Assembly: GCA_016195825.1 (NCBI GenBank)
Contig: JACPYV010000032.1
Location: forward strand, 1-64,000
Direction: 5' to 3'
DNA from: Burkholderiales bacterium
Lineage (GTDB): Bacteria; Pseudomonadota; Gammaproteobacteria; Burkholderiales; Burkholderiaceae_C
DNA: 64,000 nt
Each line of letters opens with the position of its first letter. Position 1 is the stretch's first letter. This document shows positions 33,731-42,605 of the stretch, in pieces. Position numbers and translations under genes: made by a program. The notes under the pieces were generated by a model that saw only the letters and a list, made by a program, of their open reading frames with translations, ran no database searches and was not told the DNA's origin.

Positions 33731-34999
33731 CTACTTCTGCCCAGTGCAGTTGGCGTAGAAGCTGACGGTTGCCGGCCAGTCCGAGAACACGCCGATCACG
33801 CCGATCTGTTCGGCCAGTACGTCCAGCATGCGGAACATGTCGCCCTCGCGGGTGACGGCGCTGTCGTAACTCTGGTAGTACGAGCCGTTGTTGCCGTCGG
33901 CCAGGATGCCGCTGCGCTCCAGCGACCACGTGATGATGTCCAGCCCCGCCGCGCGGGCGTTGCGGGCGTAAGCCGAGGGCAGGACGTTGCCACTGGTGTC
34001 GGCCGTCAGCAGCACCCACAGCGGCGGCGCGACGATGCGCACGCCCGCGGCGCGGTAGGCCTTCAGCTGCTCGGCGGTAGGCACGTCGGCCGGCCCGTTG
34101 GCGTCGTCCAGGTAGACCGCCTGACGGCCGAAGGCAGGCTCGTTCCTGACCCAGTACAGGATGTCGTTGATGTCGAAGCTCTGCGCCCAGACGTCGCGTG
34201 CTGGCACGCCGGCGGCCTTGTGGGTGTCGATCATCTTCTGCGCGTAGGCAGCCTGCGTAAATCCGTCGAAGGGCATGGCCACGCTCGGTGCCTTCAGCTC
34301 GGGCGTCATCTTCACGCCCAGTTGCTTGTAGAGGGCGATGGCTTCTTTCAGCGTCAGCAGCGTACCGCTGGTGGGGCCCGCGTACAGGTCGGTGCGCCAG
34401 TTGGGCGTGCCGGCCATGTACTCGGCCACCGTGCGGCCGCGTGGGTTGAAGGCGTCCATCTTGCCGCGCAGGCTCTTGAACTCGGCCAGTGTCAGTTCGC
34501 TGGTGCGGCACTCGGCGGCGGCGGGGGCCACCAGCGTGCCGGCGGCGTCGAAGGCGGCGGGCGTGAAGGGCTTGATGCACTTGCTCGCCAGCGGCGTGGC
34601 GAGGATGTTGGTGGTGGTGTGCAAGTCGTTCTGCGCGTGGCGGCAGACCAGCTCCTTGTCCTTGGTGAAGGTCACGTCGCACTCGACGATGCCGGCGCCC
34701 ATGCGTGCAGCGGCCTCGTAGCTCTCGCGTGTGTGCTCGGGAAATTGCAGCGGCGCGCCGCGGTGGCCGATGGAGAACAGCGTGGGCTTGTAGCTCTCGC
34801 GCGTGGCAGCGCAGTGCTGCAGGCGTTTCTTCAGCGGGCTGTCGGCCATCTCGTTGGCCAGGAAGAAAGGGCGCGGACCGAGCTGCACGCTGGCGACGCC
34901 CTCGCGGCCGTGACGGTCGCCGTCGTTATCGTGGGCGAAGGCGGGCAGGCAGGCGATGCCCAGAGCCAGCAAGGCCAGGTGGGTGAGGGTGCGACGCAT
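33731..34999 (-). CDS. glpQ: Periplasmic glycerophosphodiester phosphodiesterase
   Basis: A 422-aa exported enzyme that hydrolyses glycerophosphodiesters to glycerol-3-phosphate and an alcohol. Signal peptide to ~22 (LPAFAHD). The GDPD signature is clear: [40 protein letters not shown] and [11 protein letters not shown], giving the catalytic His pair and metal-binding Glu/Asp. It is longer than E. coli GlpQ, with an N-terminal extension rich in Asp and His. The subtilase gene diverges upstream. Confidence 0.85.
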   Translation of the reverse strand: MRRTLTHLALLALGIACLPAFAHDNDGDRHGREGVASVQLGPRPFFLANEMADSPLKKRLQHCAATRESYKPTLFSIGHRGAPLQFPEHTRESYEAAARMGAGIVECDVTFTKDKELVCRHAQNDLHTTTNILATPLASKCIKPFTPAAFDAAGTLVAPAAAECRTSELTLAEFKSLRGKMDAFNPRGRTVAEYMAGTPNWRTDLYAGPTSGTLLTLKEAIALYKQLGVKMTPELKAPSVAMPFDGFTQAAYAQKMIDTHKAAGVPARDVWAQSFDINDILYWVRNEPAFGRQAVYLDDANGPADVPTAEQLKAYRAAGVRIVAPPLWVLLTADTSGNVLPSAYARNARAAGLDIITWSLERSGILADGNNGSYYQSYDSAVTREGDMFRMLDVLAEQIGVIGVFSDWPATVSFYANCTGQK

Positions 35000-35193
35000 G
35001 GGGGGTGTCTCCGGGGTGTGGTTCGGCACACGCACGCTAGGCAGCCGGCATGAACGCGGCGTGACAGGCGGCTCACGCGCCAGCAAGCTAGGGGGCTGCG
35101 CCGCGCAACAAACGAAACCGTTTCCCGGCGCAGTTGAAGCCTGGTTGCAACGCCTGCTGTCGAGCATGGCGGCTCTTTGACACGGAGCCTTTC

Positions 35194-36954
35194 ATGCACT
35201 CGACCCGCAAGCACTTCGCCATCGGCTTCATCGCCGCGGCCCTGTTCAGCTCGATGAACCCCGCCTCCAGCCAGACGCTGGCGCGCGGCGAGCCGCAGGC
35301 GGCCGGCCTCATCATCAAGTTCAGGGACGGCAGCCGCACTCCGGTGGCCGCCAAGGCCGCGCTGCAGGGCTTTCGCGCGATGAGCGAGGCGCGCGGCCAG
35401 CGCGTGGCATTCGACCGCGAGAGCGCCTTTGGCCGCCGCGTCATCCGTCTGGCGCGGCATGTGCCATCGCGCGAGCTGGCGCAGCTGGCGCGCGACATCC
35501 AGGCGTCGGACGCCAGCATCGAGTCGGTCGAGATCGATCACGTTGTCCATACCACCTTCACGCCCAATGACGCAAGCTGGGCCAGCCAGTGGGACATGTC
35601 CGACCCGACCGGCGGCATCAACGCCCCCAAGGCCTGGGATGTCAGCACCGGCTTCGGCGTGCGCGTGGCGGTGCTGGACACCGGTGTGCGCCCGCACACC
35701 GACTTGCTGCCCAACCTGTTGCCGGGCTACGACTTCATCACCGACAGCGACCGTGCCGGCGACGGGGGCGGCCGTGACGGCGATGCCAGCGACCCCGGCG
35801 ACGGCGTGGCCGCGGGGGATTGTGGCTGGTTCGAGCCGGCAAAGAACAGCGTCTGGCACGGCACCCATGTGGCGGGCACCATCGCTGCGGTCGGCAACAA
35901 CGCGGCGGGCATCAGCGGCGTGGCGCCCAAGGCCAAGATCGTGCCGGTGCGCGTGCTGGGCAAGTGCGGTGGCGCCGAGTCCGACATCGCCGACGGCATC
36001 GTCTGGGCGGTGGGCGGCAAGGTGGCCAACGTGCCGATCAATGCCAACCCGGCGCAGATCCTGAACCTGTCCCTGGGTGGCGAGCACGGCTGCTCCAGCA
36101 GCTACCAGGACGCGATCAACCTGGCCCGCAGCAAAGGTGCGCTGGTGGTCGTGTCGGCCGGCAATGACAACCAGGACGTCAGCGCTCAGGCGCCCGCCAA
36201 CTGCAAGGGCGTGATGGCCGTGGCGGCCACCAACAAGCTCGGGGCCAAGGCGGACTACTCGAACCACGGCGCCGGCGTGGACATCGCGGCGCCCGGCGGC
36301 GACAGCGCCAACGGCGCCGTGCTGTCGCTGTACAACAGCGGCACCATGGGGCCCGGCTCGGACTCGCTGTGGCGGCTGCAGGGCACCTCCATGGCCGCGC
36401 CTCACGTGGCGGGCGTGGCCGCGCTGATGATGGCCAGCAACAGCTTTCTGCAGGGCTCGGACACGGCCTACCTGATGAAGTCCACGGCACGCGCCTTCCC
36501 GGGCAGCTGCAGCGGTTGTGGCAACGGCATCGTGGATGCCGAGCAGGCCGTGCTCGCGGCGCGCGGATTCCGCGTCGAGAAGGAACCCAACGACACGCTG
36601 GCAACGGCGCAGTACATCAACGTCTTCCCCGCGCGGGTGCTGGGCACGCTGCAGGCGGCCTACCCCGAGAAGGTGGACGTCTTCTCCATCAACCTGCCGG
36701 CCTCGACGACGCTGAACACGCAGCTCAACGTGCTGGCCTTCGATTTCTACTTCAGCGCCACCATGGAACTGCTGGACGTGAACGGCAAGGTCATCCGCAA
36801 TGCCGCGCAGGTGGCCGGCAAGACCGAGGTGAACTACTACAACAACACCGGCAAGGCGATGGTCGTCTACCTGCGGGTGAAGGGCAGCTCGGCGCAGATG
36901 CTCAGCAGCGGCGATCGGCCCTACGAGGTGCAGATGCGCAAGCAGGCTTACTGA
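35194..36954 (+). CDS. Secreted S8 (subtilisin-like) serine protease
   Basis: A 586-aa extracellular protease. Signal peptide to ~26, inhibitor-like propeptide (~27-125), then a catalytic domain with D162 (VAVLDTGV), H222 (HGTHVAGT) and S399 (GTSMAAPHVAG). A C-terminal domain (~455-586) resembles a pre-peptidase beta-sandwich (EKEPNDTLATAQYI, VDVFSINL). The type fits the betaproteobacterial type II-secreted subtilases. It is monocistronic and diverges from the phosphodiesterase gene over a 194-base gap. Confidence 0.88.
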   Translation: MHSTRKHFAIGFIAAALFSSMNPASSQTLARGEPQAAGLIIKFRDGSRTPVAAKAALQGFRAMSEARGQRVAFDRESAFGRRVIRLARHVPSRELAQLARDIQASDASIESVEIDHVVHTTFTPNDASWASQWDMSDPTGGINAPKAWDVSTGFGVRVAVLDTGVRPHTDLLPNLLPGYDFITDSDRAGDGGGRDGDASDPGDGVAAGDCGWFEPAKNSVWHGTHVAGTIAAVGNNAAGISGVAPKAKIVPVRVLGKCGGAESDIADGIVWAVGGKVANVPINANPAQILNLSLGGEHGCSSSYQDAINLARSKGALVVVSAGNDNQDVSAQAPANCKGVMAVAATNKLGAKADYSNHGAGVDIAAPGGDSANGAVLSLYNSGTMGPGSDSLWRLQGTSMAAPHVAGVAALMMASNSFLQGSDTAYLMKSTARAFPGSCSGCGNGIVDAEQAVLAARGFRVEKEPNDTLATAQYINVFPARVLGTLQAAYPEKVDVFSINLPASTTLNTQLNVLAFDFYFSATMELLDVNGKVIRNAAQVAGKTEVNYYNNTGKAMVVYLRVKGSSAQMLSSGDRPYEVQMRKQAY

Positions 36955-36997
36955 AGCGGATGTGGCCGCCAGTCGCGCCGTGCCGCGCGGGCCGGCG

Positions 36998-38011
36998 TCA
37001 GCCGGGCAGCCATTGCAAGGCTGTGGCGGGCAGGGCCAGGCTCAGCACGGTGCCTGCGGTCGGCGCGGGCGCGTCGGGTGGCAGGTTCAACGTCAGCACC
37101 TGCTCGCCCGGGGCCAACAGCTCCACGCTGGTGTGCGTGCGCCCGGGGTGGGCGGCCCGCACGCGGGCGTCAAGGCGCCAGGCGTCCGTGGGTGTGCCGG
37201 CGCCGGCCTCTTGCAGCGCGGCCAGCGGGGCGATCCAGCAGCCGCCGTCGCGCTGCCAGGGCGCCGGTGCCGTGTGGGCGTCCAGCCGGTTGAAGGCGCC
37301 GAGGAAGTCGGCCACGCGCAGGCTGCGCGGGCGCTGCCACAACTCTATGGGCGGGCTGCATTGCTCGATGCGGCCGTCGGCCATCACGGCCACCTGGTCG
37401 GCCAGTTCGAAGGCCTCGTCGCGGTCATGGGTGACCAGCACGCAGCTCTGGCCCAGCGCGCGCTGCAGTTGCCGGAAGGACCGGCGCAGCGGCACGCGGA
37501 AGGATTCGTCCAGCGCCGAGAAGGGCTCGTCCAGCAGCAGTAGCGAAGGGCGGGGCGCCAGTGCGCGCGCCAGGGCCACGCGCTGGCGCTGGCCGCCGGA
37601 CAGCTGCGCTGGCCGCTTGGCAGCGTGTTCAGCCAGGCCAATGAGCTGCAGCAGCTCAGCCACGCGCGCCTGCTGCTGCGGCGCGGCGTCACCCCGGGCT
37701 TGCAGGCCGAAGCCGATGTTGTCGGCCAGGCTGAGGTTGGGGAACAGTGCGTAGCTCTGGAACACCACGCCGATGCCGCGCTGCGCGGTGGGCAGGGTGG
37801 TCACGTCGCGGCCGGCCAGCGCCACGCTGCCGCCGTCCAGCGGCTGCAGGCCGGCGATGGCGCGCAGCAGCGTGGTCTTGCCGCAGCCCGAGCCGCCCAA
37901 CAGGGCCAGCACCTGGCCGGGCGCCAGGTCCACGTCGATGCCTTGCAGGATGGCGCGGCCACCCAGGTTCAGGCGGGCTTGGTGGACGAGGAGCGCGCTG
38001 GGGTTCGCCAT
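36998..38011 (-). CDS. ABC transporter ATP-binding protein (phosphonate/organophosphate-type importer)
   Basis: A 337-aa ATPase. Walker A GGSGCGKTT, signature LSGGQRQRVALARAL and Walker B LLLLDEPFSALD are complete; a TOBE-like C-terminal domain follows (~245-337). It belongs to the FbpC/PotA/PhnT class. The gene is the last of a six-to-seven gene operon and overlaps the permease upstream by 43 bases. Given the SBP and phosphatases, the cargo is probably a phosphonate or organophosphate. Confidence 0.85.
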   Translation of the reverse strand: MANPSALLVHQARLNLGGRAILQGIDVDLAPGQVLALLGGSGCGKTTLLRAIAGLQPLDGGSVALAGRDVTTLPTAQRGIGVVFQSYALFPNLSLADNIGFGLQARGDAAPQQQARVAELLQLIGLAEHAAKRPAQLSGGQRQRVALARALAPRPSLLLLDEPFSALDESFRVPLRRSFRQLQRALGQSCVLVTHDRDEAFELADQVAVMADGRIEQCSPPIELWQRPRSLRVADFLGAFNRLDAHTAPAPWQRDGGCWIAPLAALQEAGAGTPTDAWRLDARVRAAHPGRTHTSVELLAPGEQVLTLNLPPDAPAPTAGTVLSLALPATALQWLPG

Positions 38012-38790
38012 GAGGTGAGCAGTTGGATGAGCAGGCCCAGCACCGTCACGATGACGAGGCTGACGACAATGAGCGCCGCCGCGAGGTGGCCGTTGGCGCC
38101 GCGCAGGCCGTTGATGAGGGGCTGCAGGAGCTCCAGCGAGCCGGCCAGCAGCAGGTTGGCGATGGCGAACTCCATCGCCGCCGTGGTCCAGGCCAGCAGG
38201 CCGGCCGCGGCCAGCGAGGGCAGCAGCAGTGGCAGCAGCACGCGCTTCAGCAGCAGGCCGTCGGACGCGCCCAGCGTGCGGCTGGCATCGATCAGCGGCT
38301 GGGCGTCCAGCTGCTGCAGCGCGGCAGTGAGGGTCTGGTGCACCAGCGGGAACAGCAGCGCCGCCAGCACGGCGACGTAGACCGCGCGCAGGTCCAGCAC
38401 ATCGCCCCAGCGGCCCACGAACAGGTCCAGCGCGCCGATGGCCACGACGACGGGCGGGATGGCGTAGGGCGCCAGGGCCAGCGCGTCCAGCCAGGCCTTG
38501 AGGCGGGGCGACGCCAGGTGGGCCGCCAGGCTGGCCACACCCCCCAGCAACAGCGCCAGCGCGGCAGCGGCGCCCGAGATCCACACCGAGTTCCACGCCG
38601 CGCCGCGCACGCGCTCGTCCGCTGCCAGGCCTGCCAGCCAGTGCAGAGTGGCGCCTTGCGGCAGCAGGCCCTGGTCCCAGCGCTCGCTGAAGGCATAGCC
38701 CAGCACGGCCAGCGGTGGTAGCAGCACCAGCAGCGCCGCTGCCCAGAAGGCGAATACAGGCAGGCGCCAGGGGCGGTTGATCGGTTTCAT
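37969..38790 (-). CDS. ABC transporter permease
   Basis: A 273-aa inner-membrane permease with about six helices. The EAA-like loop is DASRTLGASDGLLLKRVLLP. It pairs with the neighbouring permease to form the channel. Its ATG overlaps the upstream stop by 4 bases. Confidence 0.82.
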   Translation of the reverse strand: MKPINRPWRLPVFAFWAAALLVLLPPLAVLGYAFSERWDQGLLPQGATLHWLAGLAADERVRGAAWNSVWISGAAAALALLLGGVASLAAHLASPRLKAWLDALALAPYAIPPVVVAIGALDLFVGRWGDVLDLRAVYVAVLAALLFPLVHQTLTAALQQLDAQPLIDASRTLGASDGLLLKRVLLPLLLPSLAAAGLLAWTTAAMEFAIANLLLAGSLELLQPLINGLRGANGHLAAALIVVSLVIVTVLGLLIQLLTSWRTPARSSSTKPA

Positions 38791-39638
38791 GCCGAACGCC
38801 TCAGGCGGGCGGCCAGCAGGCGACCGCCCACGATGACGGTGAGCAGCAGCAGCGCCATCGCCAGAGACAAGGCCGTGGCCAGCTCCGGCTGCGAAAAGAT
38901 GTCGCCGCTGACGGCCGCCGCAATGCGCACCGCCAGCACCGGGCTGGCGGTGCCGGCCAGCGCGAAGGGCGTGGCGTAGGCCGCAGCGGCGTTGGCGAAC
39001 AGCAGGCTCGCGGCCTCGACCAGGCTGGGCGCCAGCAGCGGCAGCCCCACGCGGCGCCAAAAGGTGGCGGGCGGTGCGCCCAGCGTGGCGGCGGCTTCGG
39101 CCAGGGCCGGGTCCAGCAGGCGCACCGGCGCCATCAGCAGCACCAGCGCCAGCGGCACCTGGAAGGCGGTGAAGGCCAGCAGCAGGCCGACGTCACTGTT
39201 CAGGTCCCAGCCCTGTAGCAGACCGGCGTGGCGCGCCAGCGTGGTGAGCACGCCCTGGCTGCCCAGCAGCAGCGTGAGCGCCAGCGCCAGCGGCACGCCG
39301 GCGAAGTTGGCGCCCAGGCCGGCCAGCACGGTCACCGGCTTCTCCCAGCGAGGGTGGGCGACGAGGTGCAGCGCCGCGCCAAGGCCCAGCATCAGGCCCA
39401 GCGCGGTCGACCCAGCCGACAGCGCGATGGTGCGTACGATCGCGTCGACGTAGAAGCGGTCGGCCCACAGCTCGTGCAGCGCGCAATCTCCACCGCTTGG
39501 GCCTCCGCTAGAGCCACCGCTCAGGCAGGCGTGTAGCAGGTCGGCGCTGCGCCAGCCGAAGGGCAGCAGCAGGGCGGCGGCCATCAGCGCGAGCAGCGGC
39601 CCGGCGGCGAGCCAGGCGCGGGCCGGGGTCAGCTGCAT
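38787..39638 (-). CDS. ABC transporter permease
   Basis: A 283-aa inner-membrane permease with about six helices and the EAA-like loop EAAATLGAPPATFWRRVGLP. A Cys-containing Gly/Ser loop (ACLSGGSSGGPSGGDCALHE) sits in the first periplasmic region. It overlaps the phosphatase-like gene upstream by 10 bases and the second permease by 4, so the four genes are tightly coupled. Confidence 0.82.
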   Translation of the reverse strand: MQLTPARAWLAAGPLLALMAAALLLPFGWRSADLLHACLSGGSSGGPSGGDCALHELWADRFYVDAIVRTIALSAGSTALGLMLGLGAALHLVAHPRWEKPVTVLAGLGANFAGVPLALALTLLLGSQGVLTTLARHAGLLQGWDLNSDVGLLLAFTAFQVPLALVLLMAPVRLLDPALAEAAATLGAPPATFWRRVGLPLLAPSLVEAASLLFANAAAAYATPFALAGTASPVLAVRIAAAVSGDIFSQPELATALSLAMALLLLTVIVGGRLLAARLRRSA

Positions 39639-40405
39639 CCGAGGTGCTGCGCGACGAAGCGGCGGATGCCCAGCTGCGTGGTGGGCCAACCTTCGGGCGC
39701 GCCGGCGCTGGCGTGGTGCGGCAGCCAGACCAGCGGCACGTCGCGCTCCACCGGCAGCGGACCGCCGTGCCAGTGGTCAGCGTGCATGCCGTGGTCGCTG
39801 GTCAGCAGCAGGTCGTAGCCGGCGGCGTGCCAGCGTGGCAGGGCCTGGGCCAGCACCATGTCCAGCTTGCGCGCGGCGAAGCTGTAGCCGGCGGACTCAC
39901 CGCCGTGGCGGTGGCCGGCCAGATCCAGCCCCATGGGGTGCACCAGCAGGAAATCAGGCGCTTGGGCCTGGCGCAGCGCCTCGGCGTCGGCCAGCAGGTG
40001 GGAGTCGGGGTAGTCGTCTTCCCAGTACCAGCGCGCGGCGGCGATGCCGAGCTGCGGCAGGGCGGCCTCGCGGTGGGCGAGGGGATCGAACACCTCGCCG
40101 GCCAGCAGTTCCCACACCCAGTGGTAGGCCGCCACGGCGGAGCGGCGGCCAGCGGCGGCGAGGTCGTCGAACACCGTGCTGCCGCAGCGCTGACCGGCCT
40201 GGACGTTGCCCAAGATGCCGTGGTCCAGCGGCGTGCGGCCGTTCAGCACGGTGGCGTAAAGCGGGCGTGACAGGCTGGGCAGCTCGCAGCGCAGCGTGCT
40301 CCAGTGCGCGCGGCCGGCTTCGTTCAGGGCCTGGGCGTAGCCGAGGTAGTCGCGGGCGGTGTCGGCGCGCAGGCCGTCGACGAGGAGGAGGATGAGCTTG
40401 TTCAT
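39629..40405 (-). CDS. Alkaline phosphatase superfamily hydrolase (NPP-like)
   Basis: A 258-aa soluble enzyme without a signal peptide. Metal ligands appear in LLVDGLRAD, HPMGLDLAGHRHGG and LLTSDHGMHADHWHGG, and the nucleophile should be a Ser in LPSLSRPLYATVLNG. The phosphodiesterase/phosphonoacetate hydrolase branch of the superfamily fits. Being cytoplasmic and set between the binding protein and permease genes, it probably processes the imported organophosphorus compound. Confidence 0.8.
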   Translation of the reverse strand: MNKLILLLVDGLRADTARDYLGYAQALNEAGRAHWSTLRCELPSLSRPLYATVLNGRTPLDHGILGNVQAGQRCGSTVFDDLAAAGRRSAVAAYHWVWELLAGEVFDPLAHREAALPQLGIAAARWYWEDDYPDSHLLADAEALRQAQAPDFLLVHPMGLDLAGHRHGGESAGYSFAARKLDMVLAQALPRWHAAGYDLLLTSDHGMHADHWHGGPLPVERDVPLVWLPHHASAGAPEGWPTTQLGIRRFVAQHLGCS

Positions 40406-41460
40406 GCGCCGAGGACTTCCCTTTGCCAGGCGCGCGGCAGCTTCTTCACTTCCTCGGTCCACAGCTGCGGCTTGAGTGCGCGTGCGGCCGCGTACTGCGC
40501 GGCGGGCAGCAGCTTCTTCTTCACGTCGTCGGGCAGCGCGAGGTGGTCCACGCGGATGGGTCGGGCGTTGCCGCGTGCGAGGTTGAGCTGGCCGGCGTCG
40601 CTGAAGATGTACTCGCGCGCCAGGCTGGCGGCGTTGGGGCGCTTGGAATAGGTGTTGAGCAGCGTGGTGTAGCCGCTGGTGATGCTGCCATCGGTGGGGA
40701 TGAAGACTTCGTAGTCGGCCGCGTTGGGTAGCTTGTCGCGGTAGCTGAGCGCGTTGAAGTCCCACAGCAGGAACACCTCGGCCTCGCCGCGTTCCATGAG
40801 GGCGGGCGAGGGGTCGGTGCTGAGCAGCTTGCGGGCCTTGGCGAGTGCAGCAAAGGCCTGCAGCGCGGGCTGGAGCTGGGTCTCGCTGCCACCCAGCGCG
40901 TGGGCGGCGGCCAGCACGGCGGCATTGGCCTGCGCGGCCCGGCCCACGGCGCCGATCATCACGCGTGGCTGGGCCGCGAACAGCGCCTTCCAACTGCGCG
41001 GCACGTCCTTGAGCAGCCGCTTGTTGACCGCGAAGGCGATGGTGCCGGTGTAGGCCAGCGCCCAGTGGCCGTCTGCGTCCTTGGCCCAGTCGGGCACCTG
41101 GGCCCAGGTGGTGGGCTTGTAGGCGCGGGTGATGCCGCGGGCCTTGGCGATGGGACCGAACTCGAATCCCACGTCCCCGACGTCGATGCTGGCGTTGGCG
41201 CGCTCGGCCTCGATCTTGGCGATCTCCTCTGCGCTGCTCATGTCGGTGTCGACGTGGGCGAGGCCGTAGAGGCGCTGCAGGTCAGCCCAGGTGGCGCGCC
41301 AGTTGGCCCAGTCGTCGGGCATGCCGACGCTGGCCACGCGGCCCTCGGCACGGGCGGCTTTTTCAAGCTCGGTGGTCTGGGCACGGGCGATCGGCGCGAG
41401 GCCTGAGGCCGTCAGACCGGCCAGGCCCGCGAGGACGTCGCGGCGGGTGAGTGGGCTCAT
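40402..41460 (-). CDS. ABC transporter substrate-binding protein
   Basis: A 352-aa periplasmic protein with a Tat-type leader (TRRDVLAGLAGLTASGLAPI) and a two-lobed fold of the iron/phosphonate/spermidine class (ELEKAARAEGRVASVGMPDD; DIGDVGFEFG-like). It is the receptor of the importer encoded downstream. The signature favours phosphonate or organophosphate over iron, given the Pho box and phosphatases. It overlaps the hydrolase gene by 4 bases. Confidence 0.82.
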   Translation of the reverse strand: MSPLTRRDVLAGLAGLTASGLAPIARAQTTELEKAARAEGRVASVGMPDDWANWRATWADLQRLYGLAHVDTDMSSAEEIAKIEAERANASIDVGDVGFEFGPIAKARGITRAYKPTTWAQVPDWAKDADGHWALAYTGTIAFAVNKRLLKDVPRSWKALFAAQPRVMIGAVGRAAQANAAVLAAAHALGGSETQLQPALQAFAALAKARKLLSTDPSPALMERGEAEVFLLWDFNALSYRDKLPNAADYEVFIPTDGSITSGYTTLLNTYSKRPNAASLAREYIFSDAGQLNLARGNARPIRVDHLALPDDVKKKLLPAAQYAAARALKPQLWTEEVKKLPRAWQREVLGA

Positions 41461-41467
41461 GCGGTGC

Positions 41468-42601
41468 TCAGGCTTTTGGGAAACGCAGTTGATCCAGGCT
41501 CAGGCGGTGCTGCAGTCGGGTGTCGCCCTGGAGGTCGCGGATGCTGAACTGCAGCGTGGGCACAGAGGTGGAGAAGTCCAGGTCCACCAGGCCGAAGTTG
41601 ACGCCAGCATAGACGGCGCTCACCCGGCGTGCGTTGGGCGTGGGGATGTCCCAGACCTCGGTCAGGCCGCTGGAGGTGAGGTCCCACAGCGGGTAGCCGC
41701 CGGGCACGTCCCAGCGGGAGAGGTCGGCGTAGTGCATGTCGCCGCTGAGGACGACCACGCCCTCGGCGCGCTTGTCGCGAATCAGGTCCAGCAGGCGCTG
41801 GCGCTCGCGCGGGAAGTTGTTCCAGCCCTCCCAGCCCGTGCCCTCAGCGGCCAGCTGCACGCTGGAGACGATGAGGCGCACGTCGGCCGGCTCGGCCAGG
41901 CGCTCGGCCAGCCAGGCCCATTGCGCCTCGCCCAGCAGCGTGGCGGCGGGGTCAGGGTTGGGCACATACCAGCCCTTCATCGGGCCGCCGCCGAGCTTGG
42001 CCTTGGCGTACATGGCCATGTAGCCCTGCTTGAGCGCGGGGTCGGCGACGAGGGCCGTGCGGTTGAAGCGCAGGTCCAGCATCAGCACCTGCACCGTGTG
42101 ACCGCCGCGCTCGATGCGCCAGGCCTCGTAGATGCCCGGGCGGGTGCGGCGGGGCGAGTCGGCGGGCTCGTTCCACTCGTCGCAAAAGAGCTGCTGCGAC
42201 AAGGCCTTGAACGGGTACTCGCCGCCCACGTCGTCGTCGCCGAAGTCGTGGTCGTCCCAGGTGGCCAGGTGGGGCACCTCGCGGCGGAAAGACTGCAAGG
42301 CCTCGACGCGGCGGAACTCGGCGTAGCGCTGGCGCAGCGTTTCGGCGTCTTTTGCGTCGGCGTAGAGGTTGTCACCGAGGAAGAGGAACAGGTCCGGCCG
42401 CGCGGCCCGCACCGTGGCCCAGATGGGCTGCGGCTTGGACTGCTTGGCGCAGGACCCGAAGGCGATGCGGAGCTTGTGCGGGTCGGCGGGCGCGGCAAGC
42501 GTGAGCGGGCGCGAGCCCGCCTGCGCGCCCACGCCCACCGCCGCCAGCCCGGCGGCCAGCATGAGCTGGCGCCGGTAGAGCTGGAGCGGTGCGGTGCCCA
42601 T
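41468..42601 (-). CDS. phoD: PhoD-type alkaline phosphatase/phosphodiesterase
   Basis: A 377-aa exported enzyme with a Tat-like leader (YRRQLMLAAGLAAVG). Metal-site motifs: FGSCAKQ, FLGDNLYADA, TWDDHDFGDDD and SGDMHYADLS. PhoD enzymes release phosphate from mono- and diesters using calcium and iron, and are classic phosphate-starvation products. It is 4 bases after the receptor gene and 7 before the binding-protein gene. Confidence 0.88.
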   Translation of the reverse strand: MGTAPLQLYRRQLMLAAGLAAVGVGAQAGSRPLTLAAPADPHKLRIAFGSCAKQSKPQPIWATVRAARPDLFLFLGDNLYADAKDAETLRQRYAEFRRVEALQSFRREVPHLATWDDHDFGDDDVGGEYPFKALSQQLFCDEWNEPADSPRRTRPGIYEAWRIERGGHTVQVLMLDLRFNRTALVADPALKQGYMAMYAKAKLGGGPMKGWYVPNPDPAATLLGEAQWAWLAERLAEPADVRLIVSSVQLAAEGTGWEGWNNFPRERQRLLDLIRDKRAEGVVVLSGDMHYADLSRWDVPGGYPLWDLTSSGLTEVWDIPTPNARRVSAVYAGVNFGLVDLDFSTSVPTLQFSIRDLQGDTRLQHRLSLDQLRFPKA

Positions 42602-42605
42602 GGCT